A stretch of DNA of 64,000 nucleotides from Strongylocentrotus droebachiensis (GCA_035222895.1 JAVYIG010006406.1:54528-118527), one strand, 5' to 3'. Counted from the stretch's first letter, positions 41,059 to 49,767 are shown. The notes: generated by a model not told the origin, from the sequence alone. Numbers and translations are program-made.

Positions 41059-44000
41059 ACTGAGCGACATTTCGGCCGGCGCGATTTTCAAATTTTCGGG
41101 AACAAAAACAAACAAAAAAGTTGGGCCCCCTCCCCTAAGAAATCCTGGATCCGCGCCTGCATGTAACAGAGGGCTTCTACCAATCGAAACAAACAATTCT
41201 GTCAAAATTATAAAAGGTTTATCAAGAAAAGAGAAAGACCCAAAACACACAAATAGACAATATCAGGAATGAGAAAATATTAAGTGTAACGATGAACAAA
41301 GTGGACTAAGTTGATATAACAACAAAGGTAGTAAAAATATGAACAAAGAAAATAATTTGATGAATGGACTTTGAACATATTAAGGATATTTAATATAATG
41401 CGTCTTTCTGTATCATGTAGGAATGAAATGTTTTTGGTTCACTTTCACAGCTCAATGTAGTCCTCCGTGTGAGAATGGCGGTGTTTGTATACGAGCAGGA
41501 TTCTGCAGATGTCCAGCAGGCTACAGGGGTATGGGGTGTCAAATAGGTCAGTAGATATCATTATTCAGTTCATCAGTTATTTTCAAAATTATGTATTTTA
41601 GACTGTTTGTACTTGATTTGTGGCAGTGGTATGATCTATCAAACATTATCTTCATTATCATCATGTGCAAGGTCTGTTTAATACAGACATCGATGGTCAC
41701 GGCCCTCCGTTTCCGTCTATTATCTGCTCTTCTTAAAAAGCTGGTATTGCTGATTTCACTTTCGGCTGCCAGATTGTTCAGGTTTTAAAACATTATACTA
41801 ATCTTGTCTATTACATAAAAGACTACAATGTCTGGTGTCATCAATTTGCCAACATGGCAGAGGATACAACTAATCAATCCTTTTCGAAGGTTTCATAATT
41901 CATGTCAATTTGTGTTTATGATGAGTTTTATCATTATTTACATAGCAAATATTTAATATGTTGAAGAAATAATGTCTACATCATTAATTGGCCACTCACG
42001 ACGTGTGTGTGTGTACGTATGGAAGTTGTACGTATTAATATGTTTGTTTTATAACTTTGTAATAATGTTTGTTTTCCAGCGTACTGCAGACACTCGTGTT
42101 TAAATGGCGGGAGATGTTCTGGTCCAGATACCTGTACCTGTCCGAGAGGATACACTGGTGCTTTGTGTCGACAAAGTAAGAATTACATCTTCACCCAACC
42201 CTTCTTTTTCTGAATTCGTCCCAGTTTTGTTAATTGTTATATTTTACATAACTATTGTATCCAAGTCGACAATGTGGTCTAGTGAATCCAGTGGCGGATC
42301 CAGGGGGGATTACCTTTTTTTTTTTTTTAGATAGGTCCCCTCCCCTGGCGCTCAAGGGGGGGGGGGTGCAATTTTTTCAAATTTTCGAGGGCCTAAAAAA
42401 AAATAGTGCTCACTACCCCCCCCCCCCCCCCCACCCCCACTGAGCTAATTATCGGCCGGCTGTTTCGCCGCTAAATTGTTATCAGTTTATATATCAGGTT
42501 CTGTCTATATCGAATGTTTGTTTTTTCAGTTGCAAATAATGAAAATTATCAAATACATGAATAAACAATGATGGAAAAACAATATCTTTATACAAATTTC
42601 TGGTTGAATTAAATAATGAACTAAGTTGAATTATCTTTTTACTTTCTTTCTTTCTTTTCCAGGTAAATGCCCAGGAGGTTGTCCAGGCTATTCACAATGT
42701 ATTGGCCTAAACTCGTGTTCATCATTTGGACGTCACGTGGTGTCATCGTCATCGACGACGAGGAGGTAGGCAACGAGTGACGTCATTAAAGCTCTGTTAT
42801 TTGAGTATTTGTATTTCCATCACAATGGTGTTATCAAAATAATATACTGTAAAAGTGTTACGCTTTAAAAACTACTTTGTTACTATCCCATGATTGAAAT
42901 GCGGATTCCCATCCGTACATTATTATCAAAGGCGTATCCAGAATACCTTAAAGGTGAAGGAGTGAAGGGTAATACAAATTTCAGTGGGTCTATACGACAC
43001 TGTATCACTGTAAATATGTTATGATTCATGTCTAAATGAAATATCATTTTCATAAAGAAAAAAATAAGGCTACACAGAGGAATATTAAGCATATTTCTTT
43101 TATTCACTGATAGTATTCACCGCTTACATAAGCCATTTTCTGCCAAGTTATACTAGCAAAAAAGAAAGATAAATCGTTGGACATGGAATTAATGGACAAT
43201 CCAACCCTCGTAATAAATTCATTTGAATGAAAGAAAAATCAGAGAAACAAATAAAAAATAAAAAAAATGAATCGGACCAATAATAAGAAATGTATAAATG
43301 TTTGAAATATGAGAACACCGTAGCAAATCTCACAATGGCAATAGTGAGTACTATTTTAAAAATGTATAACTTACTTTTTTTGGGGTCAATTTTCGCTCAA
43401 ACTTCACCAGTTTACTTTTCTAATTGTTCTTCTTTCCTGTAGAGTTGTTTGTTATTGTGGTTGGATTTCCCTTTAATAGAAATGTGTTTATTCTTATGTC
43501 ATATAACAGGAGACAGTGGTGTCCCCTGCAGTCGTTTATAGAGACGTACACTTTCACATACATCAAGCCAGCTATACAGAAGTACAGAGTGCGGTGTGGA
43601 CAATATGGTTTAAATACATGCGAATCAACAAGGTAAAATCATAATGCTCATATTACTCTTTACCATAAATGCGATACGGATATAACAAAGTAGGTCTAAG
43701 TTTTGAGAAAAACATTGTTTGGAAGAATGATTATGTAAATAAATTAACATTAGTTATGATTCTTGATGAAAGCAATGCAAAACATGGACACTATAAAAAA
43801 AAATGATGATTTGGGAGAATGACAATATGAATAGATTAATATTATTTATGACTGTAGATGAAAGTGAAGAAAAAAAATGGAAAATATACAACTTTTATAG
43901 CACCATGGAAAGCCTAAAAGCGATAAAAGTAATGATAAAGCTAGTCAATGTCACCCCCAAATTATTTGATATGTGTATGCAATGTGTTTTCCCTACGGTC

Positions 44001-44348
44001 TTTCTTAATTTCTACAAATTCTGAATGATTGCATAACATGTGATTAGAGTAGAAGATGAGACAAAGTGTACATTACAACTCAAATTTGATTCAATTTGTG
44101 TAAAATATGCTTGCTAAAGTACATTCAGGAAATAGTTAATTATTTTTTATTTTTATTTATTTTAAAATTCATTTATAAAAATATATATATATATATTGTA
44201 CGCATTTTAGACGATCAGTATTTTATGTTAAGGATATTGACATTTTTTCTTCTCTCTCTCTCTTTCTCTTTATCATGACAGGATCATTTATCAAGTTGGT
44301 TACCGCCAAAGTCGAAGGACCGCTTATAAATGCGCCCCTTACGGTTGA
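28608..44348 (+). CDS. Gene A: modular extracellular protein (TSP1-TSPN-Thr-rich-TSP1x2-EGFx6-EMI-like); 16 exons, 5' end missing
   Basis: Sixteen exons join with consistent phases into one frame of about 990 residues ending in TGA at 44346-44348. Modules in order are TSP1 (residues 1-50), thrombospondin N-terminal-like laminin G (about 51-250), acidic and then Thr-rich linker (about 250-590), two TSP1 (about 590-700), six EGF repeats of 31-32 residues (about 700-890), a short Cys-rich segment, and an EMI-like domain of about 60 residues. The domains place it outside the cell as a matrix or secreted glycoprotein. No transmembrane segment is seen. The first exon enters in phase 1, so at least one upstream exon with the signal peptide is missing from this model; I could not find it in the 28 kb upstream. 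I know no named protein with this exact order, and the function is unknown. Introns carry two hAT-type elements, a SINE-like copy and microsatellites. Confidence 0.85.
29951..30270. repeat. (ACC)n trinucleotide array
   Basis: About 320 bp of ACC units with ATC, ACT and CTC interruptions and a larger repeating pattern (CCACCTCTACCACC recurring). It gives a long Val-rich minus-strand frame that is not a gene. Confidence 0.9.
30995..31220. repeat. CT-rich microsatellite
   Basis: Imperfect (TC)n with TATC and CCCT interruptions. Long Ser/Leu frames over it are artefacts. Confidence 0.85.
31776..31808 (+). repeat. (AATCA)n tail
   Basis: CAATAAATCAAATCAAATCA-type pentanucleotide repeat, preceded by AT-rich sequence with an AATAAA. 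It resembles the LINE-like tail at 1571-1601, with a different unit. Confidence 0.6.
32799..33319 (+). CDS. Gene A exon: TSPN/laminin-G-like domain, main part
   Basis: 521 bp, acceptor TTCTTAG, donor TTTGAG|GTAAAT, phase 1 to 0. Translation runs from DVKDMKKILHLDDFPPG through FPHQFAVLLTVKP, YALLFTDADGNIQFG and WHYMAFSVNKHTVTLIADC to GGGYRAVNSAYFE. The beta-strand pattern (hFsi-h-h-p, h-h-f, G-x-h-p-F-G, W-H-x-h-A-F-S-V, h-h-h-D-C) fits the thrombospondin N-terminal laminin-G fold found in thrombospondins and fibrillar-type collagens. GC content and codon use are clearly coding. Reading past the donor gives a low-quality tail to a stop in the intron. Confidence 0.9.
33594..33668 (+). CDS. Gene A exon: end of TSPN domain
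   Basis: 75 bp, acceptor TTTAATTTCAG, donor CGT|GTAAGT, phase 0 to 0. It encodes GDIDQMVLTND, then AEFQC. This matches the last strand and closing cysteine of TSPN domains (G-x-h-x-Q-h-h-h-x-x-D-x-x-x-A-x-x-x-C). Confidence 0.85.
33711..33945. repeat. Poly-C and CT-rich microsatellite in gene A intron
   Basis: About 14 C followed by imperfect (TC)n, ending in TATCTATCTATA-type units. Confidence 0.9.
34228..34328 (-). repeat. SINE-like dispersed repeat, copy 3 (inverted)
   Basis: Reads ACCTGACTGCTAAGAAAGC, then TTGTTAGTAAGC, then GACGGCTTTAGGTCCTCTCC, the reverse complement of the block at 14.1 kb. It lies in the gene A intron just upstream of the 34448 exon, and the tRNA-like end is missing. 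Confidence 0.65.
34448..34750 (+). CDS. Gene A exon: acidic Ser/Asp/Thr linker
   Basis: Phase 0 to 0, donor AAAAAG|GTAAAG. It encodes VEFDLDSLFTISQFPDLLD and then an acidic low-complexity stretch (FDIDLVYDNLFDPF, MDTETTTSMPMDTVF) with no known fold. The acceptor is a triple NAG (TACAGCAGCAG|GTGGAG), so the exon can start at 34448, 34451 or 34454 without changing frame. The pyrimidine tract is weak, so the exact 5' edge is uncertain. Confidence 0.65.
35147..35873 (+). CDS. Gene A exon: Thr-rich mucin-like stalk
   Basis: 727 bp, acceptor TTTTCTGCTTCAG, donor GATG|GTATGT, phase 0 to 1. The first third is acidic and Ser-rich. The centre, encoded about 35500-35690, is nearly all Thr with Pro, Ala, Ser and Lys (ACN codons), as in O-glycosylated mucin stalks. 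The end is Pro-rich (LIPAPPGTDALSPVAPAIAQ). It separates the TSPN head from the TSP1/EGF tail. No globular domain is apparent. Confidence 0.75.
36233..36932. mobile_element. Non-autonomous hAT-type transposon, 700 bp, intact 8-bp TSD
   Basis: The left end is CATGCCTTCTCAACTGG; the reverse complement of the right end is CAGGCCTTCTCAACTAG, matching at 15 of 17 positions. Both sides carry a perfect 8-bp duplication CTCTAGAT (36225-36232 and 36933-36940). An 8-bp TSD and CAG-GCCTTCTCAA-type termini are diagnostic of the hAT superfamily. There is no transposase frame; inside are a GGCGGCGCGCGCGCC stretch near the left end and a poly-C tract. It sits in the gene A intron between the Thr-rich exon and the second TSP1 exon. 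Confidence 0.85.
37157..37321 (+). CDS. Gene A exon: TSP1 domain 2
   Basis: 165 bp, acceptor CATGACTAG, donor AAAG|GTTTGT, phase 1 to 1. Read in the phase set by the previous exon it gives NWSTWSTCSRTCGSGTRYR, then VCSPD, DC and KSCQLNNDC. This is a TSP1 repeat with its Trp pair, CSRTCGSG core and six cysteines. Another frame is also open across the exon, but only the phase-1 frame gives a domain and joins both neighbours. Confidence 0.85.
37606..37770 (+). CDS. Gene A exon: TSP1 domain 3
   Basis: 165 bp, acceptor GACTATAACAG, donor CCAA|GTAAGC, phase 1 to 1. It encodes LRWSDWGACTQTCGSGFETR, then AICRD, ENC, RRGC and SEC. It has the same length and phases as the preceding TSP1 exon, so the pair probably arose by exon duplication. 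Confidence 0.9.
38486..38581 (+). CDS. Gene A exon: EGF repeat 1
   Basis: 96 bp, phase 1 to 1, acceptor AAATTCTAG, donor ACAG|GTAAGA. It encodes C-IGG-C-LNGGT-C-MPGGV-C-Q-C-PAGYEGRV-C, six cysteines in EGF spacing without the D-x-D/N calcium-binding signature. The short 32-residue form resembles the EGF repeats of WIF1-, tenascin- and teneurin-type proteins. Confidence 0.9.
38676..38768. repeat. (ATA)n-anchored dispersed repeat
   Basis: ATAATAATAATATTAATAAT is followed by GTTTATAAAGCGCAGG and, 40 bp later, AGCACTCTACAA. It parallels the sequence at 48,554-48,640 (TTTATATAGCGCTTAATAC, then AAGCGCTTTACAA). Two related copies suggest an interspersed family. Confidence 0.45.
39213..39305 (+). 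CDS. Gene A exon: EGF repeat 2
   Basis: 93 bp, phase 1 to 1, acceptor TTTATCATCAG, donor GAGC|GTAAGT. It encodes C-QHS-C-KNGGR-C-VGKNK-C-L-C-PYGHLPPF-C. It is one residue shorter than the other five repeats, and the usual G-Y-x-G turn is replaced by GHLP. Confidence 0.9.
39895..39990 (+). CDS. Gene A exon: EGF repeat 3
   Basis: 96 bp, phase 1 to 1, acceptor GTATTCACAG, donor AAAC|GTATGC. It encodes [28 protein letters not shown], a complete six-cysteine repeat. Confidence 0.9.
40358..40453 (+). CDS. Gene A exon: EGF repeat 4
   Basis: 96 bp, phase 1 to 1, acceptor TCTATACAG, donor AAAC|GTAAGT. It encodes C-RSG-C-LNGGT-C-VAPDR-C-H-C-PTGYSGPD-C. Its downstream intron contains a hAT-type element with an internal minisatellite. 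Confidence 0.9.
40656..41159. mobile_element. Non-autonomous hAT-type element with internal 3-copy minisatellite, intact 8-bp TSD
   Basis: The left end is CAGTGGCGGATCCAGG; the reverse complement of the right end is CAGGCGCGGATCCAGG (14 of 16 identical). It is flanked on both sides by CATGTAAC (40648-40655 and 41160-41167), an 8-bp target-site duplication as made by hAT transposases. Inside, a unit of 107-112 bp containing GAGCGAC near 40843, 40950 and 41062, a GGCGCGATTTTCAAATTTTC core and a long poly-C tract is repeated three times. No coding capacity. Confidence 0.85.
41451..41546 (+). CDS. Gene A exon: EGF repeat 5
   Basis: 96 bp, phase 1 to 1, acceptor ACTTTCACAG, donor ATAG|GTCAGT. It encodes C-SPP-C-ENGGV-C-IRAGF-C-R-C-PAGYRGMG-C. 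Confidence 0.9.
   Translation, partial: LNVVLRVRMAVFVYEQDSADVQQATGVWGVK
42080..42175 (+). CDS. Gene A exon: EGF repeat 6
   Basis: 96 bp, phase 1 to 1, acceptor TTTGTTTTCCAG, donor CAAA|GTAAGA. It encodes C-RHS-C-LNGGR-C-SGPDT-C-T-C-PRGYTGAL-C. Last full EGF repeat. Confidence 0.9.
42289..42470. mobile_element. Second, truncated copy of the CAGTGGCGGATCCAGG hAT-type family
   Basis: It starts with the same 16-bp terminus as the 40656 element and shares CCCTGGCGCTCAAGGGGGG, GTGCTCACTACCCCC and CTGAGC...CGGCCGGC, but has a single internal unit. No matching right terminus or target-site duplication is found, so the right end is lost or diverged. It lies two introns away from the first copy, in the same gene. 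Confidence 0.7.
42663..42765 (+). CDS. Gene A exon: partial Cys-rich module and Ser/Arg linker
   Basis: 103 bp, acceptor TCTTTTCCAG, donor GGAG|GTAGGC, phase 1 to 2. It encodes KCPGGCPGYSQCIGLNSC and then a Ser/Thr/Arg-rich linker. Four cysteines resemble a truncated EGF-like or short disulfide module; no family assigned. Confidence 0.8.
43510..43632 (+). CDS. Gene A exon: EMI-like domain, N-terminal part
   Basis: 123 bp, acceptor CATATAACAG, donor CAAG|GTAAAA, phase 2 to 2. It encodes WCPLQSFIETYTFTYIKP, then YRVRCGQYG and NTCESTR. The order C, aromatic/Thr-rich strand, C, C, R fits the start of an EMI domain. Confidence 0.75.
44282..44348 (+). CDS. Gene A terminal exon: end of EMI-like domain and stop
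   Basis: 67 bp from acceptor ATCATGACAG, entering in phase 2, to TGA at 44346-44348. It encodes RIIYQVGYRQSRRTAYKCAP, then YG and the stop. This matches the Y-x-x-x-Y-R-x-x-x-x-x-x-Y-K-C end of EMI domains, with a single Cys where CC is usual. The first downstream AATAAA is at about 44640. Another frame is also open across the exon but breaks the phase. Confidence 0.75.
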
Positions 44349-44796
44349 TCAAGATGGGAAGTTTTTTGTTCAAAAGTCTGTCTTCTGCGCTCATGCCGAT
44401 CACAGTTCTTATTCAACGTGGAGAACAATGAAGTGCCTCTTAATAATGGAATTGATGATTTCTATTTTACAAACTGACTTTATCTGAAAATGGTGCTCGT
44501 TTTTATATTTATATTGCATTTTTGTGAATATGTGAATATTAGGCCGTTGTGTGTACTGTGGAGAAAAGGGGGTATTCTATGCAAAACATAACTCGTTCGT
44601 GAGAAAAGACTTGGGAATTAGTAACCAAAATTTGCTATTAATAAATTACTATCATGTGTGTTCAGACACCTGTATTGATAAAACTGAAATAATACCTTTC
44701 TTCCATATCATGTTGCCATTATGCTGCCTTCGACAATCGATATTAGCAAATGATGGCACTAAAAATTGCTTCTTCCGTAAGTTTATATCCTTATTA
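44349..44796 (+). other. Probable 3' UTR or 3' flank of gene A
   Basis: Non-coding sequence after the stop. AATAAA at about 44640 is the nearest candidate polyadenylation signal; others lie near 46426, 47104 and 47712. Which one is used cannot be told from sequence. Confidence 0.4.
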
Positions 44797-45722
44797 CCCC
44801 CTTCACATACACGGATTTTTCTTACGAGTCCTTACGGATCGCACAAATTGACGGATCTTTCACGGATCCTTACGATTTGACCACTTTTACGACCGGTTTA
44901 AGAGTTATTCCGAGCTGTTTGCGGTTTATTACGGATTATTACGAGTTATTACGATGTATTTACGGCAACAGTCGACGATTTGTTACGAGTTGTCACGGAT
45001 AACTACGAGCAACTAACGTGTTAGTTACGACCTGTTTATGTGTTGTTACGAATAGTTACGAGTAAGTTACGAGTATTTACGAATCCTTACGATTTTTAGC
45101 CAAAAGATAACAACTGAATATGAAGTGTTCGAATTTGCAGCTTTTATACCTTTCCCTAAATCGTAAACAGTTCGTAAGCAAACGTAAAGTATACGTATCT
45201 ATTCGTAAAGTACTCGTAACTACACGTAAAATGCTCGCAATAACCCGTATCAATCCGTAAAGCCATCGTAAAATGACCCGAATGAAATCGTAAACAACAC
45301 GTAAGCACACGTAACCATCCGTTAACTGCTCGCAATAATCCGTAAAATGAATCCGTAAACACATCGTAAACTAACCGTAACGAATCGTTACAAAAATATG
45401 TTACGAGTCATGTACGGATTCTTGCGAGCAGTTTACGGATAGTTACGTGTCGTTGAGAGGGGTTTACGGATGGTTACGGATTGTTACGAGCTATTTACGA
45501 GCTATTTACGGACAAATCAATCCGTGGACAATCGTAAGAAGATTTTTGACATGTCAAAAAATTTGCCTCTCCTTTCACGGATCCTTAAGAGTGTCTACGA
45601 GTTGTTGCGAGTTGTGACGAGTTATTTACGGATACCAGCGAGTTATTTACGGATGCTTGCGATTGACTACGAGTTGGCGATCCGTAAGGACTCGTAAGAA
45701 AAATCCGTGTATGTGAAGGGGG
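44797..45722. mobile_element. 926-bp foldback element built of helically spaced TTACG/CGTAA motifs
   Basis: Perfect terminal inverted repeats of about 47 bp beginning CCCCCTTCACATACACGG, flanked by TA on both sides. The interior is unlike its surroundings: TTACG occurs at 44929, 44939, 44949, 44960 and again at 45046, 45056, 45067, 45077, 45087, that is every 10-11 bp. From about 45160 to 45400 the motif switches to CGTAA (45162, 45173, 45183, 45204, 45215, 45225), then back to TTACG. There is no coding capacity; the minus-strand frames inside are artefacts. Probably a non-autonomous DNA transposon; the TA flanks are only suggestive of a Tc1/mariner-like target. Confidence 0.8.
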
Positions 45723-47820
45723 TATAAGCTAGTGAAAATCAGTTTTTCAGAGCCGTTTCGGGTGAGAAATGATTCGTCAAGTACCAGGTATAATGCCGAA
45801 GTCCTGGACAGTCTTTTGAGTTCTCTGCGAATGGTCGCAAATCCATGCAATCTTGAACAATCTCCAGCCTTAGATTCTTAAGAATAGAACTTATTTAAGT
45901 TATTTTGGTTGATGCATTTAGACTATGAACTATGCAAATTATAACATCACCATCTCCACTTATGGGGTATTGATTGTATACCATCCGTGTTCGTGTGTAT
46001 TTAAAAGTCATTTTTATAAACTTTGTGCTGCTGCATTTAAAGAGGCCTTACATGATTTTCAAAATGCAATGCTAATAATGAATGTGTATCAGTTTGTAAA
46101 TCGATATTCATACATTATTAATGACATTTGTGATCGTGATCGGCATATGTTTAAATGTCGTTTATTTTCTCGTTTGCGCTGAAATAGCCAGTGTGGAATA
46201 AGAGTTACAGCACTTCACAATTGATCCAAGGTCGCTCATTCATTAATATCAACATCAGTTATCTTCCTAATCCTCATAACGTTTGATTTTGTACTCTCTT
46301 TACATTTTTGTATTCATTTACTGATACTTACACGTATGTAAACAATCAGTTTTCTTTCAGTGACAATGTTGCTAGTCATGATCCTTGCTCTGAACCACAA
46401 GACAAGCTTTGTAGTGACCGAAAAAAATAAAATAGAGAGGATAATCGGAACATCAAGGTAGATCATCAGCCCACTAGACCGGGTGCCCATGAGACCGATG
46501 CCGACCATCTTGACATGTCGGTCTCTTGTGTCTTGGTCTCTGGGAACCCTCAGATAACTTTTCAGGCCATATCTGTGAGATGGTCCTGTGGGCTGTCAGT
46601 CTCGTGAGCTGTAGTCGAGACGAATTATGCAATGGTATTGGAGACAATAATGATAAAATCAGGCTGACGTCACACTAATTCAGTCAATGATTCACATTTA
46701 GGCTGAAGCTGAAAATATTTTTTATATTCATGTTTATGATAAAGAGCAGGTGGCCCTTTATTATGCAGTTGTAATGTAGATATTTATACTTAACTTTATT
46801 TGATTAAAATCTAATTTTGTTTACAAACTTATTAATTTGTCATAATCATACCATGTATGTATTTTAGCTGATTCGCCGTAGTTATTACCTATTTTCATCG
46901 AATATTACATCATAATACTAGTTAGAAGTCAGAAATTAGAAGGAAAATGCTTTGATTCGCTGAAATAAGAATAGTGTAGATTATGCAGCGGACTATCTAA
47001 GTTTAACAAATGTTAAAATTTTTGATTTTTGCTAACCGTTCAAATTTGTATGAACATTGTGCAAAGATGTTGATATATTTATAACTGTTTACTTCAAAAA
47101 TACAATAAATGTATGTTATTAGTTGAATATAGTACACCATATGAAATCAACTATATTAAAATTGATACCACCTGTATCCCTGGGAGTAGAGCATATTAAA
47201 TGATACATTGTATATTTTTAGATTCCAAACACGTCTTGCTCCTAGCATAATTATTTACTTATGTGCCATTATTGTTTATGCATCTTAGAAATGAATATTT
47301 ATTATGAAGTTTTGTTCACACCTTCTTCTACTTTGTTATTTTACTCTTCTCAATATACAAACTATCCCGTTATCATAGGGGAAACATTATAAGATTAGTA
47401 TTTTCTTTCTGTGTTATAACATCAGTATTACTATGATTGCTGCTACACACTACTACTACTACCACTTCCACTAATTTATCAACTCTTAAATAGACGTTCA
47501 ATATTGTTACAAGGAAGATTTACTAAAATCTATGCTGTAAGTCAAATTATTCAACTCTGTTTTCCTAAATGTGGTGTTTGAAAATGAAACTCGTCCTCAT
47601 CAGGCGATATCGAATTGTCATGACAACTGTTCACGTGTTATTTTGAATGTTGTAAATTTATTCTGTGTAATGATAGTTCTTTTTGTACACTTTCTTTTCA
47701 TGATGAAATGAAATAAAAAAATATTTTGTGTGAATATGTGCCGACTTATTTGGTTCACGTAATTTATTTGTCGAAAATAAGTGTAAAACCTATAAACCTT
47801 ATAATACTATACATAATATC
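45723..47820. other. Intergenic region between genes A and B, or extended 3' UTR
   Basis: AT-rich. An 85-codon open frame at 45925-46182 has no splice context or domain I recognise. Candidate AATAAA signals lie near 46426, 47104 and 47712. Confidence 0.4.
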
Positions 47821-47839
47821 GTTTACAATCTTCTTCTCT

Positions 47840-47888
47840 TCCCCCCCCCCCCTCTCCCCTCTCCCTCTCTCTCTCTCTCTCTCTCTCC
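47840..47888. repeat. Poly-C/(TC)n microsatellite
   Basis: Ten C residues followed by CCCTCTCC and (CT)n. Confidence 0.85.
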
Positions 47889-48539
47889 ATTTTTTTTTTA
47901 CAACGAGACTGCCCTTCCGAATATGATTATTATTATTCTCATATTATCATCTCTTTAAAATAAAAATCTATAGTAATAAAATGTGAAAAATATTTGGATA
48001 AGCAATGGCATACATTCATTATCATACCTCACTGTGAGTCATCTTGCGGAACTATAATAAGGTCCGTCACTTTTAATAGTTGACTGCAATGCGCAGACTG
48101 TACGATATTAACCTGTTAATGTCAACAAGATCATAATTTCGGGTCACTGGGAGGAAAGATCAATGCTTAAGTAAATCAACTTACTGATTAAACACATCCC
48201 GCCCCTTACATGTATCGCTGTGTACCATGTAACGAAAAATATGATTATGATAGTGTACATTGCGACATTACATCATAGCCCTATAAATAATATAATTATG
48301 CAAAATAGTTGTTTGAGAAAAAAAATCTTTCTAGGCACACGTCTTGTTATCATAGCATTATTGATATCAATGCTTCTTTTCGATACAAAGTATGTCCTTT
48401 AGAATAATAATAATTGTACTATGCAACTTCATTTTTGTTTCACGATGAAGTCAAACACATGTTGAGAATGAAAGTATATATTTTACATTACACTTGATGA
48501 CCTTGTAGCCCCTCCTATCGAGTCCTCTCTCAATCCTAA

Positions 48540-48925
48540 CACCACCACCATAATAATAATAAATAATAATATTTAATTTTTATATAGCGCTTAATACAAA
48601 TGTCTCTAAGCGCTTTACAAATATACTATTACCCCGGTCATTGGATTCAGTGCTTGCACGCACGCACCAACACCTTCAACCGCTGCCACCACCATACAAC
48701 CGCCACCACCACCACCAACCCCACTATCACCAACATCACCACCACCATCACCTCCACCACCACCAAAACCACCAAAACCAGCAACACATACAGCAGCACC
48801 ACTTTCACCACCACCACCAACAAAACCACCAACAACATCACCACCACAACCACCAACACCACCACCACCACAACCACCAACACATACAGCACCACCACCT
48901 TCACCACCACCACCACTATACCACA
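48540..48925. repeat. (ATA)n-anchored dispersed repeat followed by a CCA-rich array
   Basis: ATAATAATAAATAATAAT and TTTATATAGCGCTTAATAC, then AAGCGCTTTACAA, are related to the block at 38,676. They are followed by about 250 bp of CAC/CAA/ACC triplets, open in several frames only because of composition. Confidence 0.7.
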
Positions 48926-49767
48926 CCTAATATGGACATGAGCCCATGTTAGTCGGGATGTCGTCTTTGGCCCAAATGTCGACTTTCCAGTTTAAACACA
49001 TTAAGCGTATAGATAATGAAATACTATTAATAACGATTGACGATATGTCTGATCGAGTATTTCCCTGATAACCTAAGTCCATCATATTTGGGAGTTGAAT
49101 CTCGTTGGAAAATCAGATTGTTTGTCATCGTGATTTTTATTAAATCTTTAATTAAATCACACATCCGATCATTCAAAATATCTTACTAATAAATTGAATG
49201 TTTCTGAAATGCACACGTTGCCACTTCTCATATTAATCGTGCTCCGTCCCAACATATTTTGTTCTAAAACTTTACATTTTGCTTCATTATTCTTGTCTTT
49301 AAAAGATCCTATTCTAGTATTTACTGTGTTTTAACATGGCTTAAATAGAGGACGACTACACTTACTCAATGCCAAACATCAAATCAAACAAACAATTCTG
49401 GTTTTAGCCATAGCACTAGACAGATTGCATGGCGGTAGTTACATTTCAGAAGCATGTACTTTAGCCCTTGTACCTACAAAAGATCATATCTATTTGCGGC
49501 AAGATTTTCGAGATTATCTTCTAATATTTATTACACAGGTTCGCACAACAGGTTGTTGAGTTTGGTCTAGCACTTTGCGGTCAAGTCAAACTGTTATAGA
49601 GTACCTAGAGTAAAAGGAGGATATTGTATACTGCTGTTAGTAACTTTTATGTATTTGAATCAAACATCTCCCTTTTCACAAATGGACCATGCATATTGAA
49701 GGTTACGTCTAAGTTTAGTTATTTCGAGTTTCCTGGAGTTCTTTTGGATGAACAGAGAAAGGTGTTT
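48926..49767. other. Upstream flank of gene B
   Basis: AT-rich sequence upstream of the first coding exon. It should contain the promoter and 5' UTR, but I cannot identify a TATA box or initiator with confidence. Confidence 0.4.

Noticed and set aside
40715..41272. Pro-rich and Gly-rich frames on both strands
   Set aside because: They are produced by poly-C tracts inside the hAT-type element.
45077..45364. Minus-strand frame with repeated Leu-Arg-Val units, looking like a repeat protein
   Set aside because: The periodicity comes from the TTACG/CGTAA DNA motif of the foldback element, and several frames are equally open.
45925..46182. 85-codon plus-strand frame in the gene A 3' flank
   Set aside because: Coding-like in part, but no acceptor, no domain and no partner exon; chance cannot be excluded.
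48600..48952. Thr-rich and His-rich frames resembling mucin or His-rich proteins
   Set aside because: CCA/CAC triplet array open in several frames on both strands.
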